A stretch of 17,230 bases of DNA, taken from assembly GCA_026398545.1 (NCBI GenBank), contig JAPLSR010000291.1, positions 1 through 17,230 of the forward strand, in the 5' to 3' direction. The number at the start of each line of letters is the position of its first letter. Position 1 is the stretch's first letter. The notes beneath the pieces are model-generated. The model was not told the DNA's origin. It made no database searches and saw only the letters and a list, made by a program, of their open reading frames with translations. The position numbers and the translations under genes were made by a program. This document shows, one piece after another, positions 13,811 through 17,230 of this stretch. The DNA is from Candidatus Sumerlaeota bacterium. Lineage in GTDB: Bacteria > Sumerlaeota > Sumerlaeia > MWCT01.

Positions 13811-14122
13811 GCCTTCATTGATTGAAAATTTTATACCAATAATCAACTTAACCATTGGGGACGGGCACCCAAAATAAATCCGTTTAGTTTCCAACTCCTC
13901 ACTATTTCTCTATTCAATGTTTATCATAATTTCCTGCAGTTAATCAAGTGGGATGGGCTGACAGCCCTTCTGTTGAGGGCACCTATAATAGAATTTAATT
14001 GACAAAAGTATGTTACTGTTTTGTCTCATCTCTTTTTAAGTTAACCCGTAATGGAGAGCTCTCTAAATTTTTTCTCTTTTTTATGCCGTTCCTTTTTCAA
14101 CCTGCGCCTTTTGTGAGGTTGT
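13811..14122 (+). other. 312-base non-coding gap upstream of topA
   Basis: No convincing gene, tRNA or small RNA was found. The region is AT-rich. At 13955-13980 GGGC/GCCC (loop TGACA) and GCCCT/AGGGC (loop TCTGTTG) could form two mutually exclusive short hairpins. TATAAT at 13984-13989 and TTGACA at 13999-14004 are present, but neither has a properly spaced partner. The topA ribosome site GAGG ends 5 bases before ATG 14123. No terminator with a T-run follows the beta-helix gene. Confidence 0.5.
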
Positions 14123-16405
14123 ATGAAAAAATACCTTGTGATTGTCGAATCACCTGCCAAATCAAAGACGCTCGGGAAATATCTGGGTTCCGATTACGTT
14201 GTTGCGGCATCCATCGGACATATCAAGGACCTCCCCGGAAAGAAGATGGGGGTGGACCTTGAGAATAATTTCAAGCCCGAATATGAAATCATCCCCGGCA
14301 AGGAAAAAATACTTGAAGCCATCAAGAAGGCGGCGCGGTCATCAGAGATCATTTATCTTGCCACCGACCCCGACCGTGAAGGCGAGGCAATTGCGTGGCA
14401 TATCGCCGAGGAACTCTCATCCAAGAAGAAGGAAATCTATCGCGCCACATTCCACGAAATAACGAAAACTGCCATCTTGAACGCCATTGCCAATCCGGGG
14501 CGCCTCAACAAGTTTTTGTTTGAAGCCCAGCAGGCGCGCAGAATCCTCGACCGCCTTGTTGGTTACAAGATAAGCCCCCTCCTCTGGGCTAAGGTCAAAA
14601 GCGGTCTCAGCGCGGGGCGCGTCCAGTCCGTGGCTGTCCGCCTTATCTGTGAGCGCGAGGAGAAAATCCAGAACTTCAAACCGGAGGAGTACTGGACTAT
14701 TGATGCCCAGGTCAGGGCTGACAATCCACCCGATTTCATAATGCGCCTGATATCCATCAATGAAAAGAAGCCGAATATAAAGAATCAGGCGGAGGCTGAT
14801 GCCATCCTGAAAGACCTTGAGAATGCCTCCTTCAAGGTCACAAAGGTGGAAAAGAAAGAGGTCCAGCGCACCCCTGCCGCGCCCTTCATCACAAGCACAC
14901 TCCAGCAGGAGGCGGCACGACGCCTCCGATTCCCTTCCAAAATGACCATGTCCATAGCACAGCATCTTTATGAAGGCGTTCCAGTCGGCGAGGAGGGACA
15001 TGTTGGTCTGATTTCCTACATGCGGACGGACTCAGTTCGCATCTCAGATGAGGCGCTCTCCGCCGTGCGCGGGTTCATCAAGACGAATTATCCTGAAGGG
15101 TGTCTCCCACCCCAACCCCGCCTGTTCAAAAATAAAAAATCCGCACAGGACGCACACGAGGCAATCCGACCCACCTCCATGGAGTTGACACCCGAGCGAG
15201 TGAAGCCCTTTCTCAAAAAACCGCAATTCCTGCTGTATCAGCTCATATGGAACCGCTTTGTTGCCTCACAGATGGCGAACGCTGTCTTCCTTCAGACCCG
15301 CGTGGAAAGCCTTGCCAATAAGATTTACACCTTCAGCGTCACAGGTCTGACCACCGTCTTCCCCGGCTTCCTCACCATCTATGATGAGGGACGCGATGAT
15401 GAGCCCGAGGGCGGCAATCAGAATCCTGACGCGCCTGACTCGGGACACAAAATTCCCCCGCTCAAGGAAGGAGATCCTCTCACCCTCCTTGAATGGAAGC
15501 CCGGGCAGAATTTCACCCAGCCACCCCCGCCCTTCACCGAAAGCTCCCTCATCAAAGAACTGGAAAAACGCGGCATTGGTCGCCCATCCACATATGCAAC
15601 AATCGTCACCACCATCCAGGATAAGGAGTATGTGAACAGGGAAAAGGGCAAATTTCACCCAACGGAACTGGGAAATATTGTCACCAATATATTAGTCAAG
15701 ACATTCCCCGAGATAATGAATGTCCAATTTACCGCCATGATGGAAGACCAGCTTGACCGTGTTGAGGAGGGGGATGTCAACTGGGTTGACCTTTTAAGGA
15801 GTTTTTATAATCAGTTTGAAAAGCGCCTGAGCGAGGCGCCAACCCAGATGCGCAATGTCCGCGGCGAGTCGAAGCCGACCGAGATTGTCTGTGAAAAATG
15901 CGGCGCCCGGATGGTCATCCGCTGGGGCAAACGCGGCCACTTCCTCGCCTGCCCCAATTATCCTTCCTGCAAAAACACAAAGGAATTCAAAACCGATGAA
16001 AATGGTCAGGTACAGGTGGTCAAGCAGAAGGAAACGGAGATAAAGTGTGAGAAGTGCGGACGCCCCATGGTGGTTCGGACAGGCAAGCGGGGGCGTTTTC
16101 TCGCCTGCTCAGGATATCCCGATTGCCGCAATACCAAACCCTATCCCATTGGTGTCACATGCCCCAAATGCGGCGGCAACATGGTGGAACGCATGTCGCA
16201 AAAGGGGCGGGTGTTCTATTCCTGCTCAAATTATCCCGACTGCCGCTTTGTCCTGCGCGAGACACCTATCAAGAAGCCATGCCCGGAGTGTGCCGCGCCA
16301 TTTTTGATTGTGGAATGGCGGAGCGGAAAGAAGCAGGCGCGGTGTCCGAACGAAAAATGTTCCTATCACCGTGACCTTACCGAGAATGCCGAAGGCGCGG
16401 CATAA
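14123..16405 (+). CDS. topA: DNA topoisomerase I (type IA) TopA with four C-terminal zinc ribbons
   Basis: TopA relaxes negative supercoils by nicking one strand and passing the other through. The 760-residue protein opens with the TOPRIM domain (LVIVESPAKSKTLGKYLG, then IYLATDPDREGEAIAWHIAE with the acidic DPDRE metal triad). The type IA core follows, with RLVGYKISPLLW, SAGRVQSVAVRLI, the active-site Tyr299 in GLISYMRTDSVRIS, DAHEAIRPT and RGIGRPSTYATI. From residue 590 there are four Cys-rich zinc ribbons. The first three have CxKC...CPNYPSC, CxKC...CSGYPDC and CPKC...CSNYPDC patterns; the fourth is CPEC with CPNEKCSYH. Length and layout are typical. The start has GAGG 5 bases upstream and the conserved MKKYLVIVESPAK. 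ftsH follows 195 bases downstream on the same strand. Confidence 0.98.
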   Translation: MKKYLVIVESPAKSKTLGKYLGSDYVVAASIGHIKDLPGKKMGVDLENNFKPEYEIIPGKEKILEAIKKAARSSEIIYLATDPDREGEAIAWHIAEELSSKKKEIYRATFHEITKTAILNAIANPGRLNKFLFEAQQARRILDRLVGYKISPLLWAKVKSGLSAGRVQSVAVRLICEREEKIQNFKPEEYWTIDAQVRADNPPDFIMRLISINEKKPNIKNQAEADAILKDLENASFKVTKVEKKEVQRTPAAPFITSTLQQEAARRLRFPSKMTMSIAQHLYEGVPVGEEGHVGLISYMRTDSVRISDEALSAVRGFIKTNYPEGCLPPQPRLFKNKKSAQDAHEAIRPTSMELTPERVKPFLKKPQFLLYQLIWNRFVASQMANAVFLQTRVESLANKIYTFSVTGLTTVFPGFLTIYDEGRDDEPEGGNQNPDAPDSGHKIPPLKEGDPLTLLEWKPGQNFTQPPPPFTESSLIKELEKRGIGRPSTYATIVTTIQDKEYVNREKGKFHPTELGNIVTNILVKTFPEIMNVQFTAMMEDQLDRVEEGDVNWVDLLRSFYNQFEKRLSEAPTQMRNVRGESKPTEIVCEKCGARMVIRWGKRGHFLACPNYPSCKNTKEFKTDENGQVQVVKQKETEIKCEKCGRPMVVRTGKRGRFLACSGYPDCRNTKPYPIGVTCPKCGGNMVERMSQKGRVFYSCSNYPDCRFVLRETPIKKPCPECAAPFLIVEWRSGKKQARCPNEKCSYHRDLTENAEGAA

Positions 16406-16446
16406 AAAAATCCCAATCATGCCAATCGCCATAATAGAATTAAATA

Positions 16447-16473
16447 ATCCTGTAAATCCTGTTCATCCCTGTT
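16447..16473. repeat. Three tandem 9-bp units between topA and ftsH
   Basis: ATCCTGTAA, ATCCTGTTC and ATCCCTGTT follow one another in the topA-ftsH spacer. The units differ at two or three positions. Similar ATCCTGT runs are scattered in intergenic DNA of some bacterial genomes, but here only one array is visible. Confidence 0.5.
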
Positions 16474-16600
16474 AAATTCTTTAAAGTCCGCCACCCTGAA
16501 CCTTTATACTTGACGCCTGTCGGCAATCGTGGGATTCTTAATGGATAAATTTGTTGGTGAATTGGAAATTTTGACGGGAATTTTTTTTAAGGTCTTATAA

Positions 16601-17230
16601 ATGAACGGTCTCAAGTCAGCGACATTATGGATTGTGATTTTTGTCGGGAGCATACTGATTGTCCTCACGGTGAATCAGCGTGCCCGCTCTGACAAGATAA
16701 ACATCATCAAATTCTTCAACCTTGCAAAGGAGAAGCGCATTGTTGGCGTGGTGGAGGACAAGGGCGGGCGTCTTACAGGTGAATATCTCCGTGATGACGG
16801 CAAAACCGGGCGATTTGTGACACAGTATCTTGAGCCGCAGGCGGAAAAGGTCCTCACCGTCATGCAGGATAATGACATCCCGTATGACCCCCGTCCGCAA
16901 TCACAATTTGTCCAGCAGATTCTGTATTCACTCCTGCTCCCCTTTCTCCTCTTCATCGGGCTATGGTTCATCATCATGCGTCAGATTCAGGGGACGGGCA
17001 ACAAGGCGCTGAGTTTTGGAAAATCGCGCGCCAAGCTCGTTTCCGATGGTCAGGTGAAAATAACGTTTGAGGATGTGGCAGGTGTGGATGAGGCGAAGGA
17101 GGAGCTGAAGGAAATTGTGGAGTTTTTGAAGGACCCGAAGAGGTTTTCACGACTGGGCGGCAAGATTCCCAAGGGTGTGCTTGTTTATGGTCCACCGGGG
17201 ACGGGCAAGACGCTACTTGCCAAGGCTGTT
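16601..17230 (+). CDS. ftsH: ATP-dependent zinc metalloprotease FtsH, N-terminal 210 residues (cut by window edge)
   Basis: FtsH is a membrane-bound AAA+ protease that degrades misfolded membrane proteins and regulatory proteins. The visible part has a first membrane segment (about 8-24, TLWIVIFVGSILIVLTV), a short extracytoplasmic domain (about 26-103) and a second membrane segment (about 107-127, ILYSLLLPFLLFIGLWFIIM). Then come the cytoplasmic linker GTGNKALSFGKSRAKL, VTFEDVAG-type VKITFEDVAGVDEAKEEL, and Walker A GPPGTGKT at 197-204. Walker B, the second region of homology and the HEXXH zinc site lie beyond base 17230. ATG 16601 has AAGG 9 bases upstream. A TTGACG at 16510-16515 might be a -35 element, but no good -10 stands at the right distance. 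Confidence 0.97.
   Translation, partial: MNGLKSATLWIVIFVGSILIVLTVNQRARSDKINIIKFFNLAKEKRIVGVVEDKGGRLTGEYLRDDGKTGRFVTQYLEPQAEKVLTVMQDNDIPYDPRPQSQFVQQILYSLLLPFLLFIGLWFIIMRQIQGTGNKALSFGKSRAKLVSDGQVKITFEDVAGVDEAKEELKEIVEFLKDPKRFSRLGGKIPKGVLVYGPPGTGKTLLAKAV

Noticed and set aside
14417..15001. Minus-strand frame of 194 codons inside topA
   Set aside because: It is antisense to the conserved topoisomerase core.

Overview
The window is bacterial and gene-dense. It carries bacterial housekeeping genes (sigma-54, topoisomerase I, FtsH) beside a surface-glycan sugar block. The lineage cannot be fixed from the sequence. A secreted beta-helix protein with a choice-of-anchor-Q-like tail and a single dockerin-like calcium loop, AT-rich heptamer repeats in intergenic gaps and a free-standing rpoN would suit an uncultured Gram-negative-type phylum (for example the Planctomycetota/Omnitrophota/Sumerlaeota range), but this is only an impression.

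Left half (1-8503, all on the minus strand, so transcription runs from about 8500 down to 1). A sigma-70-like promoter at 8584-8612 precedes pseB and pseC (17-base overlap), then pseI, rmlB and rmlA. PseB, PseC and PseI are steps 1, 2 and 5 of CMP-pseudaminic acid synthesis. PseH, PseG and PseF are not in the window. RmlA and RmlB make dTDP-4-keto-6-deoxyglucose; RmlC and RmlD are also absent, so the final dTDP-sugar is unknown. Downstream of rmlA is a scar (about 2675-3053) holding the C-terminal end of an IS5-type transposase and the severed C-terminal tail of another protein, probably a membrane glycosyltransferase. After the scar a fresh promoter (2607-2634) drives a two-gene unit: a class I aminotransferase and a DmpG-like (HMGL/DRE-TIM) aldolase that runs off the left edge.

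Middle (8651-12178). A membrane-anchored SnoaL/NTF2-like protein on the minus strand is divergent from an aspartate-type aminotransferase on the plus strand, which converges on rpoN (minus strand). rpoN has a leader with a perfect 8-bp inverted repeat and no obvious strong Shine-Dalgarno.

Right part (12443-17230, plus strand). An AT-richer gene encodes an exported right-handed beta-helix protein with eight 23-24-residue coils and a dockerin-like end. A 312-base non-coding gap follows, then topA with four C-terminal zinc ribbons, a short spacer with 9-bp repeats, and the first 210 codons of ftsH, cut by the right edge.

No tRNA, rRNA or CRISPR array was seen. The least explained items are the aldolase/aminotransferase pair, the in-frame palindromic insertion in rmlB, the insertion-sequence scar, the heptamer repeats at two gene junctions of the sugar operon, and the recently duplicated coil of the beta-helix protein.
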